Shown here one piece after another: positions 8,223 to 15,621 of a stretch of 64,000 nucleotides of DNA (position 1 is its first letter; the number at the start of each line of letters is the position of its first letter). This stretch comes from Bradyrhizobium australiense (GTDB lineage Bacteria; Pseudomonadota; Alphaproteobacteria; Rhizobiales; Xanthobacteraceae), in the NCBI RefSeq assembly GCF_013114825.1, contig NZ_JAAVLX010000011.1, forward strand, positions 1-64,000, in the 5' to 3' direction. Made by a program: the position numbers and the translations under genes. The notes under the pieces are model-generated. The model worked only from the letters and a program-made list of their open reading frames with translations, ran no database searches and was not told the DNA's origin.

Positions 8223-9242
8223 ATGCGTGTTTATTACGATCGCGACGCCGACCTGAACCTGATCAAGGGCAAAAAGGTCGTCATCGTCGGCTATGGCAGC
8301 CAGGGCCACGCCCATGCGCTGAACCTGAAGGACTCCGGCGTCAAGGAAGTGGCGATCGCGCTCCGCAAGGGTTCGGCCTCGGCCAAGAAGGCGGAAGCCG
8401 CCGGCTTCAAAGTGATGGAAGTCGCCGAGGCCGCCAAATGGGCCGATCTCGTGATGATGCTCACCCCGGATGAGCTGCAGGGCGACATCTACCGCGAGCA
8501 CCTGCACGACAACATGAAGAAGGGCGCGGCGCTGGTCTTCGCCCACGGCCTCAACGTCCATTTCAACCTGCTCGACCCGCGCGCCGACCTCGACGTGCTG
8601 ATGATCGCGCCGAAGGGCCCCGGCCACACCGTGCGCTCGGAATACCAGCGCGGCGGCGGCGTGCCCTGCCTGATCGCGATTGCCAAGGACGTCTCCGGCA
8701 ATGCCCATGACCTCGGCCTGAGCTATGCCTCGGCGATCGGCGGCGGCCGCGCCGGCATCATCGAGACCACCTTCAAGGAAGAGTGCGAGACCGACCTGTT
8801 CGGCGAGCAGGTGGTGCTCTGCGGCGGCCTGGTCGAGCTGATCAAGGGCGGTTACGAGACGCTGGTCGAAGCCGGCTACGCCCCCGAGATGGCCTATTTC
8901 GAGTGCCTGCACGAGGTGAAGCTGATCGTCGACCTGATCTATGAAGGCGGCATCGCCAACATGAACTACTCGATCTCCAATACCGCCGAGTACGGCGAAT
9001 ACGTCACCGGCCCGCGGATTGTCACTGACGAGACCAAGAAGGAGATGAAGCGGGTGCTCAATGACATCCAGTCCGGCAAGTTCGCCCGCGATTGGATGTT
9101 GGAGAACAAGGTCAACCAGACCTCGTTCAAGGCGACCCGCGCCAAGCTCGCCGAGCATCCGATCGAGGAAGTCGGCGCCAAGCTCCGTGACATGATGCCG
9201 TGGATCAAGAAGGGCGCGCTGGTCGACAAGACCAAGAACTGA
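8223..9242 (+). CDS. ilvC: Ketol-acid reductoisomerase (class I)
   Basis: IlvC converts acetolactate or acetohydroxybutyrate to the dihydroxy acids using NADPH and Mg2+, the second step of Val/Leu/Ile synthesis. The 339-residue protein has the Rossmann motif GYGSQGHAHALN from residue 23. The C-terminal knotted domain carries metal-binding acidic residues in FKEECETDLFGEQ (about 190-200). Length is that of the short class I enzyme. The start is preceded by GAGGAAACGACC. A 146-base gap separates it from the exporter gene, so it may have its own promoter. Confidence 0.97.
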   Translation: MRVYYDRDADLNLIKGKKVVIVGYGSQGHAHALNLKDSGVKEVAIALRKGSASAKKAEAAGFKVMEVAEAAKWADLVMMLTPDELQGDIYREHLHDNMKKGAALVFAHGLNVHFNLLDPRADLDVLMIAPKGPGHTVRSEYQRGGGVPCLIAIAKDVSGNAHDLGLSYASAIGGGRAGIIETTFKEECETDLFGEQVVLCGGLVELIKGGYETLVEAGYAPEMAYFECLHEVKLIVDLIYEGGIANMNYSISNTAEYGEYVTGPRIVTDETKKEMKRVLNDIQSGKFARDWMLENKVNQTSFKATRAKLAEHPIEEVGAKLRDMMPWIKKGALVDKTKN

Positions 9243-9259
9243 AGCAGGGCGGCCGGCAG

Positions 9260-9355
9260 GTAGGGTCGGCAAAGCGCAGCGTGCCCACCACTCAAGAGGA
9301 CGGTTGCGGATGAAAATGGGCACGGCGCGAAGTGCGCGCCTTTGCCCACCCCACG
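9260..9355. repeat. Dispersed repeat, family D, copy 1
   Basis: The segment runs from TAGGGTCGGCAAAGCGCAGC through GTGCCCACCA to TTTGCCCACCCCACG. Its reverse complement resembles 31308-31399, and a short piece recurs at 36677-36710. The ends form an imperfect inverted repeat (GGGT...CACCCC). Confidence 0.7.
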
Positions 9356-9766
9356 ACGGCACACCAAATATTAAACCTTGAACGACAATATCCGGCGAGA
9401 TCGCAACCCGCGGTCTCGCCGTTTCCTTGAAGAACTGGTGACTCAACCACATTCTTCAACGCGCCGCACGAAGCGCGCCAACCAAGCCGAAACGAAAGAA
9501 CTGACGCTTCATGCACATTCTTGGTGCGAAGCAGCTCAACAACTACATTAGCGACGGATAAGCCAGCGTTTACCGCTTCTAAGCGCGGTTGCTTAATCTG
9601 TATTCTCGCCGCGAAAACAGCTCGACGATCTATCGAGCAGCGCGGCCGGACCTTCGCTTCTGCGCTTTCGAATCTCTCATGTGTTGGATCAGCAGCGAAC
9701 CGGGCTTGACCTCGCGTCCTGCGAATGACGCCCGGTCCATCGGTAGTGTCCAGCATTGCGTGGCAT
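9356..9766. other. Intergenic stretch without recognised content
   Basis: These 411 bases lie between repeat family D and the thioesterase terminus. Open frames here are short and I recognise no protein motif, RNA fold or terminator. Base composition is somewhat less GC-rich than flanking genes, compatible with decayed sequence. Confidence 0.5.
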
Positions 9767-10222
9767 TTATAGGGCCGGGAAGTCGACGCCGCGAAGAGTC
9801 ACGATCGCTACCGCGCACGGCGTCTCCGTTCCGTCGGCGAGTGACGCCACGTCGACATGCGCCACGCCAATCGTGCTTCCGACCTGGATCGCGCGGGCGC
9901 GAGCGATCAGCGATTGGCCCTTCGCCACGGCGAGATAGCTGACTTGCAGATTGATGGTCACGGCAAACCGGCCAGGCGGCATGGCCGTGGTCACGGCGCC
10001 GCCGCCGGCATGGTCCGCCAGCCCGGCGATGACGCCGCCATGAAAGAAGCCGTTCGCCTGCAAAAGACCGCCGCTTTTCGCGAGCGACATCACGACATGG
10101 CCGGGTTCCGCGCTCTCGACCTTGGTGCCGACGGCGCTCGTGTAGCCGGGCGCGTAGGTGACCCGCTCGACCAATTCGCGGATCGCATCGTGCGCGGTCA
10201 TCTGCGGTTTCAGATCGTCCAT
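9767..10222 (-). CDS. PaaI-like hotdog-fold thioesterase
   Basis: This protein of about 151 residues belongs to the hotdog superfamily, which hydrolyses acyl-CoA thioesters. The characteristic segment is NGFFHGGVIAGLADHAGG, in which the HGG-x-x-x-x-x-D pattern marks the PaaI/YdiI branch. The start is set at an internal Met (MDDLKPQ) preceded by GGGAGGG-type sequence. A start 20 residues further upstream is open but would run through the operator-like palindrome in the divergent region. It is divergent from a LysR regulator that probably controls it. Confidence 0.85.
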   Translation of the reverse strand: MDDLKPQMTAHDAIRELVERVTYAPGYTSAVGTKVESAEPGHVVMSLAKSGGLLQANGFFHGGVIAGLADHAGGGAVTTAMPPGRFAVTINLQVSYLAVAKGQSLIARARAIQVGSTIGVAHVDVASLADGTETPCAVAIVTLRGVDFPAL

Positions 10223-10278
10223 CGGTCCCTCCCGGCTGTTTAAGCGAGCGCCCATGCTCGGGCTAGCGAGAGGCTTAG

Positions 10279-10315
10279 GCAATCGCGATTGCTCTGATAT
10301 CGAGCTATAGATATC
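10279..10315. promoter_or_regulatory. Operator-like palindromes between thioesterase and lysR
   Basis: A perfect 14-bp palindrome GCAATCGCGATTGC occupies 10279-10292. Two GATATC sites follow at 10296-10301 and 10310-10315, forming a symmetric ATATC-N8-GATAT pair. Clustered dyads in a divergent LysR intergenic region are typical LysR regulator sites. Assignment to this regulator is inference. Confidence 0.6.
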
Positions 10316-10323
10316 TTCTATGG

Positions 10324-11160
10324 ATGGACTTTAAGCAGATTAGGTATTTCGTGGCCGTCGCCGAAGCGGGCAGCTTCAGCGCCGGGGCGCGTCGGGCGTT
10401 CGTCACGCAGCCGACGCTGTCGGCCGCGATCGCTTCGCTCGAAGCCGAGCTGGGATTCGCAGTGCTGGAGCGTCATGCGCGCGGCGTGAGGCTCACGTCC
10501 CGGGGCGGAGAGGTGCTGGAGACCTCGCGGTCGATTCTGCGCCAGACCGAGCGGCTCAAAACGGCGTCCGGCGGCAAGCCATCGGGCAGGCCGCTGCGGC
10601 TTGGAATTCTGCCGACGATTTCTCCGCCATTCGTGGCGCAATGCATTGAGCGGTTGCGGGCACTTGAGCCCGCACGGTCGTGGCGGACCGAGGATGCGCC
10701 CCTTCCCAAGCTGCGGCAGCGGCTTGCCAACGGTCGTTACGACGTCATCCTTACCGCGCTGGGATCGGCTGCGCGTGGCCACCGGCAGCTGGAGCTGGCG
10801 GCAGACCGGCAGACGCTGGCCGTTTCCGCACGCTCGTTCCCCCGCGGGCCGGTCTCTCCGGAGATATTGGCAGGCCAGCCTCTGATCGTGCGCGTGCACT
10901 GCGAGCAGTTGCAATCGGCATCGCGGATTCTCGATGCGTGGAAGGTGCGGCCGAGAGTCGTCGCCCAGACGGACAGCGACGCGCGGGCGCTCGCGATGGT
11001 CGCCGCGGGCCTCGGGTTCTGTCTGATGCCGGACAGTTTCGAACACCCCGAGGTGCGGATGCTTCACCCCGAGGGGGTCGATCTGACCCGGCGGCTCGGC
11101 TTTGAATGGGTCAGAGGCGCCGCCCACGGTTGGTTGGATCGCGAGCTAGGTGGGCCGTGA
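10324..11160 (+). CDS. LysR-family transcriptional regulator
   Basis: This 278-residue regulator has a LysR winged helix-turn-helix at residues 1-60 (MDFKQIRYFVAVAEAGSFSA, then QPTLSAAIASLEAELG) and a periplasmic-binding-like effector domain after residue 90. The C-terminal domain is slightly shorter than usual. It lies divergently next to the PaaI-like thioesterase, with dyad sites in the 101-base gap, so control of that gene and itself is likely. The inducer is unknown. Confidence 0.9.
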   Translation: MDFKQIRYFVAVAEAGSFSAGARRAFVTQPTLSAAIASLEAELGFAVLERHARGVRLTSRGGEVLETSRSILRQTERLKTASGGKPSGRPLRLGILPTISPPFVAQCIERLRALEPARSWRTEDAPLPKLRQRLANGRYDVILTALGSAARGHRQLELAADRQTLAVSARSFPRGPVSPEILAGQPLIVRVHCEQLQSASRILDAWKVRPRVVAQTDSDARALAMVAAGLGFCLMPDSFEHPEVRMLHPEGVDLTRRLGFEWVRGAAHGWLDRELGGP

Positions 11161-11173
11161 CCACGGCGCCGGC

Positions 11174-12316
11174 TCAATTCGCCCGGATGATCGGCTCCTT
11201 CTCGATCCTGTTGTGAAGCTGCCAGAAGCGCACGGTGCGCTGGGCCGTCTCCATCGATAGCTTCCGGTAGTCGCGCTGCGCGATTTCCAGCGTTTGCTCG
11301 TTGATCGGATGTGCCGGGCGGTTGCGCAGAATCGACTCGACCGTCGGCCAGTTCAGCCGCGCCGAGCGGCAGGGAATGAGGATCAGGTCGGCGCGCGGCC
11401 CTTCCATCAGCCTGGCTGTCATCTCGACCGGCATGTCGTTGAGGACGGCGAGCGCGACGGTCACTTCGTCGAACTTGTTCGACTCCGCGAATTTGTAGAC
11501 TGCTGCGTCGTCGAGCTCGTTCAGCCCCTTCATCAGCTTCACGAATTCCTCCGCGACGCCGAAGCTGCGGCTCGGGGGCGGCGCCTCGCGGGCGACCTCG
11601 TTCAGGACCCGTTTGATCTCTTCCTGGAGCGCGGGCGGCGCGATGGCCAGAAGCCGCGCGCGAACGGTCTCCTTGGCGCGGCGCAATAGCTCGCCCATGA
11701 ACTTGACCGGGAAATCGGCGCGAAGGCCGAGGATTTCGACCAGTTCGTCGTCGGCGCCGGCGCGCGCGACGATGGTGGAATAGCCCTGGTCGGAAAACCT
11801 GGCGCCGGCATTGTTGGCGAGCTTGCGGATCACCTGGCCTTCGCCGCGGTCGACGATAACGTCGGTCACGGCCGCGGGCAGTTCGGCGCGGCCCGAAATA
11901 GCGAGCAGGTGATCCTGCCCCTTGCTGCTGGCGATCTCGACCAGCACCTCGGTGCCGAGCCGGCTGGAATGGGCCAGCACGCTGCCGGCGACCTCGATCT
12001 CGTCGTCCCAGGCCAGATGCTGGATGACCTCGAACGGGGCGTAGTCGAGCGGCGCCAGCCGCTTGGAGAGCTCCGCCTTTGCCCGCGTCTCGACGCGCGC
12101 GATCAGGAGGCACAGCACGTCGTCGAAGACCTTGACTTGGTCGTCGCTGAGGCGTTCTCCGTCATGGAGGAAGAGATCGGTGACCTGCCGCAGGGTTTCC
12201 ACCCGCTTGGCGGATGAACCGCCTCTGACGGCATCTTCAAGTTCGGCGATGATCGAGTGCGCCGGCTGTTGCACCATTATGGGCAGCCTGTCTGTTGTTG
12301 AAGGGTTGGCGTCCAC
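11174..12316 (-). CDS. DUF2336 domain protein
   Basis: This 380-residue, largely helical cytoplasmic protein matches what I know of the alphaproteobacterial DUF2336 family: HEAT-like helical repeats and the RVETRAKAELSKRLAPLDYAP segment (about residues 75-95). Function is unknown; some family members sit near regulatory genes. A start 13 codons later (MVQQPAHS) is an alternative. It converges with lysR 13 bases away, and its upstream side faces a 417-base gap. Confidence 0.75.
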   Translation of the reverse strand: MDANPSTTDRLPIMVQQPAHSIIAELEDAVRGGSSAKRVETLRQVTDLFLHDGERLSDDQVKVFDDVLCLLIARVETRAKAELSKRLAPLDYAPFEVIQHLAWDDEIEVAGSVLAHSSRLGTEVLVEIASSKGQDHLLAISGRAELPAAVTDVIVDRGEGQVIRKLANNAGARFSDQGYSTIVARAGADDELVEILGLRADFPVKFMGELLRRAKETVRARLLAIAPPALQEEIKRVLNEVAREAPPPSRSFGVAEEFVKLMKGLNELDDAAVYKFAESNKFDEVTVALAVLNDMPVEMTARLMEGPRADLILIPCRSARLNWPTVESILRNRPAHPINEQTLEIAQRDYRKLSMETAQRTVRFWQLHNRIEKEPIIRAN

Positions 12317-12733
12317 AATGACGAGCCGAGCCTTACGCTCGCGTTAAGAGCGGGGACCCGGTCGAACTACAGATCGACTGCATCTGAATCGGGCAATACG
12401 TCGGCCGCGCGCATTGCGGACATACGCACGTCGGAGCAGGCCACGCATTGCAAATTCTGCGTTCCGAATTGCTTTACCATTCCGATCGAGACGTATGCCG
12501 CGATTTTGCGCGATAAATCGCCCGTGTCGAACCGGATCGGCTCTGCGCCGCCGCTTCCGGTATTCCGGTCCCGCTGCTATCCTCACCAAACCGTTCCCGG
12601 GAAACTTTGAATAGCAATCTGCCGAACAAGACGCCGTCAAGGCTGGCCGCCTCCGCGGAGGAAGCTCCTGAAGCTGCCGCTTAAGCATTCCTTCACGACG
12701 AACTTCATTAAACCTCTTACAAGGGCTTAGGTC
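12317..12733. other. Divergent intergenic region, no gene recognised
   Basis: The region lies between the DUF2336 gene and the SDR gene, which point away from each other. Only short frames without family resemblance are present. The last 40 bases before the SDR gene are AT-richer (TTCATTAAACCTCTTACAAG) and probably hold its promoter and leader. I found no convincing terminator or repeat. Confidence 0.5.
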
Positions 12734-13585
12734 ATGAGATCTGTTGTCATCACCGGCGCGTCCACCGGCATCGGCTGGGCCAGTGCGAAGCTCTTGCTCG
12801 ACCGCGGCTTCCGCGTGTTCGGCAGCGTGCGCAAGCAGGCCGACGCCGACCGCCTCAAAGCTGAGTTCGGGGCGAACTTCACGCCACTGATCTTCGATGT
12901 CACGGATGAAGCCGCGGTGCTGGCGGCCGCGCGCGAAGTCCGCAATGCCCTCGGCGGCGAAACGCTCGCCGGCCTCGTCAACAACGCCGGCATTGCGGTC
13001 TCGGGCCCGGTGCTCGAACTCGCCGCCGACGAATTCCGCCGCCAGATGGAGGTCAACTTCATCGGCCCGATCATTGCGACCCAGGCGTTCGGGCCGCTGC
13101 TCGGCTCCGATCCGGCCCTGAAGGGGCCAAAGGGGCGGATCGTGATGATGTCCTCGGTCGCCGGCAGGAACGGCAATCCGATGACTTCAGCCTATTCCGC
13201 CTCCAAGCACGCGATCGAGGGGCTGTCGGAGAGCCTGCGCCGCGAACTAATGCTGTTCGGGATCGACGTCATCATCATTGCGCCGGGCGCGGTGAAGACG
13301 CCGATCTGGAGCAAGGCCGAGGAGGTCGACATTTCGCCTTACAAGAACTCACCGTACTTGCCGGCGCTGGAGAAGATCCGTGCCTTCATGCTGAACCTGG
13401 GCACGACCGGCTTGCCGGCCGAGACAATTGCCGAGAAGGTGTTCGATGCCTTGACGCTGCCCAATCCCAAGGTGCGCTACGTAATCGCGCCGGATCCGAT
13501 GCGCCAGTTCATGGCGGCGGTGTTGCCCAGGCGCACCCTCGACCGGATCATCGCCAAGCGCCTCGGGCTGATGGCGCAGGGATGA
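12734..13585 (+). CDS. Short-chain dehydrogenase/reductase
   Basis: This is a 283-residue classical SDR. The NAD(P)-binding motif TGASTGIG lies at about residues 7-14, the NNAG strand at about 87-90, the catalytic Ser in MMSSVAG, and the catalytic pair in YSASK (about 155-159). The C-terminal tail is longer than the 250-residue norm and resembles the retinol dehydrogenase-like group acting on steroids or other lipophilic alcohols. The substrate is unknown. The next gene starts 20 bases downstream. Confidence 0.88.
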   Translation: MRSVVITGASTGIGWASAKLLLDRGFRVFGSVRKQADADRLKAEFGANFTPLIFDVTDEAAVLAAAREVRNALGGETLAGLVNNAGIAVSGPVLELAADEFRRQMEVNFIGPIIATQAFGPLLGSDPALKGPKGRIVMMSSVAGRNGNPMTSAYSASKHAIEGLSESLRRELMLFGIDVIIIAPGAVKTPIWSKAEEVDISPYKNSPYLPALEKIRAFMLNLGTTGLPAETIAEKVFDALTLPNPKVRYVIAPDPMRQFMAAVLPRRTLDRIIAKRLGLMAQG

Positions 13586-13604
13586 GCAGAGGCATCGGCC
13601 GCCA

Positions 13605-13847
13605 GTGACAACGGGAAAGAGCAGAGCGGAGCTGACGCAAATCGCCGACGCGGCGCTTCGCAGCCAGCCGGGATGCGAAACCGCATCCGTCCCCGCCGTG
13701 CGCGCGCTTCCTAACATTCGTGAGGGGCGGAACTGGGAAATTCCCAACGTCGTTCTCGGCGACAGCCTGATCAGCGACATCGACCGGGCCGTCATGTCAG
13801 TGCACCGCCGGCTTGGGCGGAAATATCATCTGCTTGCCGGCGACTAA
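13605..13847 (+). CDS. Small hypothetical protein
   Basis: This is an 80-residue soluble protein with no signal peptide or membrane segment. The pattern (an ELTQIADAALRSQPGCE start, a NWEIPNV strand, a C-terminal AVMSVHRRLGRKYHLL helix) resembles short proteins common in Bradyrhizobium, but I cannot name a function. Codon use is like its neighbours. It follows the SDR gene in the same direction by 20 bases and converges with the membrane protein gene 2 bases downstream, so it is probably real. Confidence 0.6.
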   Translation: MTTGKSRAELTQIADAALRSQPGCETASVPAVRALPNIREGRNWEIPNVVLGDSLISDIDRAVMSVHRRLGRKYHLLAGD

Positions 13848-13848
13848 G

Positions 13849-14466
13849 TCATCCTGCCCGCGCCGGCGCCTGGGCACGCGGCGCCATCGCGATCATCCGC
13901 AGCGCGAACACGGCCACGAGCGGTATCAGGAACAGCGCATAGAGCGGCATATCGGGAATCCGCTTGCCGAACGACACCATGAACTGGAACAGCAAATAAT
14001 AGCCGCCTGCGAGATGCAGCCGGCGCCAGGCGCGTGCGCCGATTGCGGCTGCGGTGCGGTCGAATGAGGTGGCGGTCATCGCGATGATGAAGGCATAGCC
14101 GATGCCGCCGAAGATGTAGGACGCGATCGAGGTCGCCGCCGCATAGCCCGCCGGGTCCATCACGGCGAACGCAAAGATGGCTACGGCGTGGATGGCGTGC
14201 GAGGCCGCAAAGGTGACGCCGAGATAGCGGCGGTTGCGGCGCAGCCATCGCGTCGAGGCGTTCGGCCATATCAGCGCCAGCGCGGCGGCGGAGAAGGCGA
14301 GGCAGAACAGTACCAGCGAGGTGCGCGCGGTGAAGCGGATCACCATGCGCACGCCGTCGACCTCGAAGTCACGCATGCCGGCGATCCAGATGCTGAGTGC
14401 AAGCAACGTCAGCGAGAGCAGCGCGAACAGCTGCCAGCCTTCGAACCGGTTTTGACGTGTCGGCAT
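13849..14466 (-). CDS. Ferric reductase-like transmembrane protein
   Basis: This 205-residue inner-membrane protein has about six hydrophobic segments. Histidines are placed as in heme-binding ferric reductase-like domains: ASHAIHA near residue 88 and RRLHLAGGYYL near residue 165. It resembles the membrane heme subunit of MsrPQ-type reductases, but no MsrP partner is adjacent. It is divergent from a TetR regulator whose predicted operators lie in the shared gap, so repression by TetR is likely. Confidence 0.75.
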   Translation of the reverse strand: MPTRQNRFEGWQLFALLSLTLLALSIWIAGMRDFEVDGVRMVIRFTARTSLVLFCLAFSAAALALIWPNASTRWLRRNRRYLGVTFAASHAIHAVAIFAFAVMDPAGYAAATSIASYIFGGIGYAFIIAMTATSFDRTAAAIGARAWRRLHLAGGYYLLFQFMVSFGKRIPDMPLYALFLIPLVAVFALRMIAMAPRAQAPARAG

Positions 14467-14490
14467 GTTCGTCCCCCGAGTGTCTATGCT

Positions 14491-14569
14491 GTCTTGCGAG
14501 CGAAGCGAAGCAATCCATCCTTCGTTCTTGAAATGGCGGATGGATTGGTTCGCTTCGCTCGCAATGACG
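14491..14569. repeat. Dispersed palindromic repeat, family C, copy 1
   Basis: The ends are inverted: TTGCGAGCGAAGCGAAGCAA at the left pairs with a right end reading TTCGCTTCGCTCGCAA. Related copies occur at 19111-19192, 23447-23520 and 35240-35320. All carry GAAGCAATCCAT or ATGGATTGCTTCG arms. Confidence 0.85.
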
Positions 14570-14585
14570 TGGATGGTTTGGTACC

Positions 14586-14648
14586 TATGTAATCACCAGT
14601 TACATATGCTTAGCTGGTCGGGTCAATCCGAGTAATCGGTGCTTACAT
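14586..14648. promoter_or_regulatory. Two matched TetR operator sites
   Basis: Two dyads share the form GTAAT-N6-TTACAT: GTAATCACCAGTTACAT at 14589-14605 and GTAATCGGTGCTTACAT at 14632-14648. The first extends to a perfect TATGTAA-N7-TTACATA palindrome (14586-14606). Starts are 43 bp apart, about four helical turns, so dimers would bind the same face. Their place between the membrane protein and tetR fits autoregulation and control of the divergent gene. Confidence 0.75.
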
Positions 14649-14676
14649 TCACAAACCGGTGATGATAGGAGAGGGC

Positions 14677-15366
14677 ATGCGCCATTCAGCCAAACCTTCC
14701 GTCGCGAAATCCTCCGCCGCCAAGCCGCGCCGGCGCGCCTCCCGCGCGGCCACGCCCAAGCGCTACCACCACGGCGATCTCCGGCGCGTCCTGATCGAGG
14801 CCGCGCTGCAATTGGTCGGGGAGGGCGGGGCGGAGGCGGTCAGCGTCCGCGAGGCCGCGCGCCGGGCCGGCGTGTCTCCGGGGGCGCCGTTCCGGCATTT
14901 CCCGAGCCGCGACGCCCTGATCCAGGCGGTGGCGGAAGAGGCGCAACGGGGGTTCCGCGCGGAGATCGAGGCGGCGCTGCGCGGCGCGCCGGTCGGCGAT
15001 CCGCTCGGCCGCTTTCGCTGCCTCGGGCTCGCTTACCTGCGCTGGGCGATGCGCAACCCGACCCATTTCGAGATCATTTCCAGCCGCCGCTTGTTCGACC
15101 ACGACCGGGCGGCCGCCATCTCCAAGGACAATGCAGAGCTGATCGCGCTGACCGAGCAAACGCTGGCGGAAGCCTCTGCGGCGGGCCAGCTCCGCAGCGC
15201 CGACCTCAAGCAGGTTCAGATCGCCGGTCGGGCGCTGGTCTATGGTTTTGCCCGGATGAATATCGACGGCCATTTTCCGCGCTGGGGCGTCGCCGGCCCC
15301 GAGGCCGAGCGGACGGCCGAGGCGGTGCTGGATCTTTTCATCGAGGGGATTGCGAAGCGGCCTTAA
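14677..15366 (+). CDS. TetR-family transcriptional regulator
   Basis: This is a 229-residue repressor-type protein. A basic Ala-rich N-terminal tail (residues 1-30) precedes the TetR helix-turn-helix (about 33-80), which starts YHHGDLRRVLIEAALQLV and contains VSVREAARRAGVSPGAPFRHF. The ligand-binding C-terminal part resembles the TetR_C_33/WHG group. The start is chosen at the Met preceded by GGAGAGGGC. It probably binds the two matched dyads just upstream and represses itself and the divergent ferric reductase-like gene. Confidence 0.9.
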   Translation: MRHSAKPSVAKSSAAKPRRRASRAATPKRYHHGDLRRVLIEAALQLVGEGGAEAVSVREAARRAGVSPGAPFRHFPSRDALIQAVAEEAQRGFRAEIEAALRGAPVGDPLGRFRCLGLAYLRWAMRNPTHFEIISSRRLFDHDRAAAISKDNAELIALTEQTLAEASAAGQLRSADLKQVQIAGRALVYGFARMNIDGHFPRWGVAGPEAERTAEAVLDLFIEGIAKRP

Positions 15367-15374
15367 CGTGATCG

Positions 15375-15454
15375 GTCATTCCGGGATGGTCCGAAGGACC
15401 AGACCCGGAATCTCGAGATTCCGGGTTCGATGCTCCGCATCGCCTCGGAATGAC
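15375..15454. repeat. Dispersed palindromic repeat, family B, copy 2
   Basis: The segment runs from GTCATTCCGGGATGGTCCG to GCCTCGGAATGAC, with inverted ends (GTCATTCCG and CGGAATGAC). Internal hairpins include GGTCC-GAA-GGACC and CCCGGAAT...ATTCCGGG. The first half matches the reverse complement of 1864-1931. Confidence 0.85.
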
Positions 15455-15621
15455 AGCGCCAATTTACCCTCCCGCGTTCGCCCGAGGGCAAATTCATTGC
15501 GCGTTCATGACGATTCCACTACGTTTTTGTGACACGGCACAGGTTCCGGATGGGTCGTGCGTCTCCTGGTCGTCACCAGCCAAGGCTTTGCATTGCGCCG
15601 GGTCATGTTGCGTTCCCTCCC

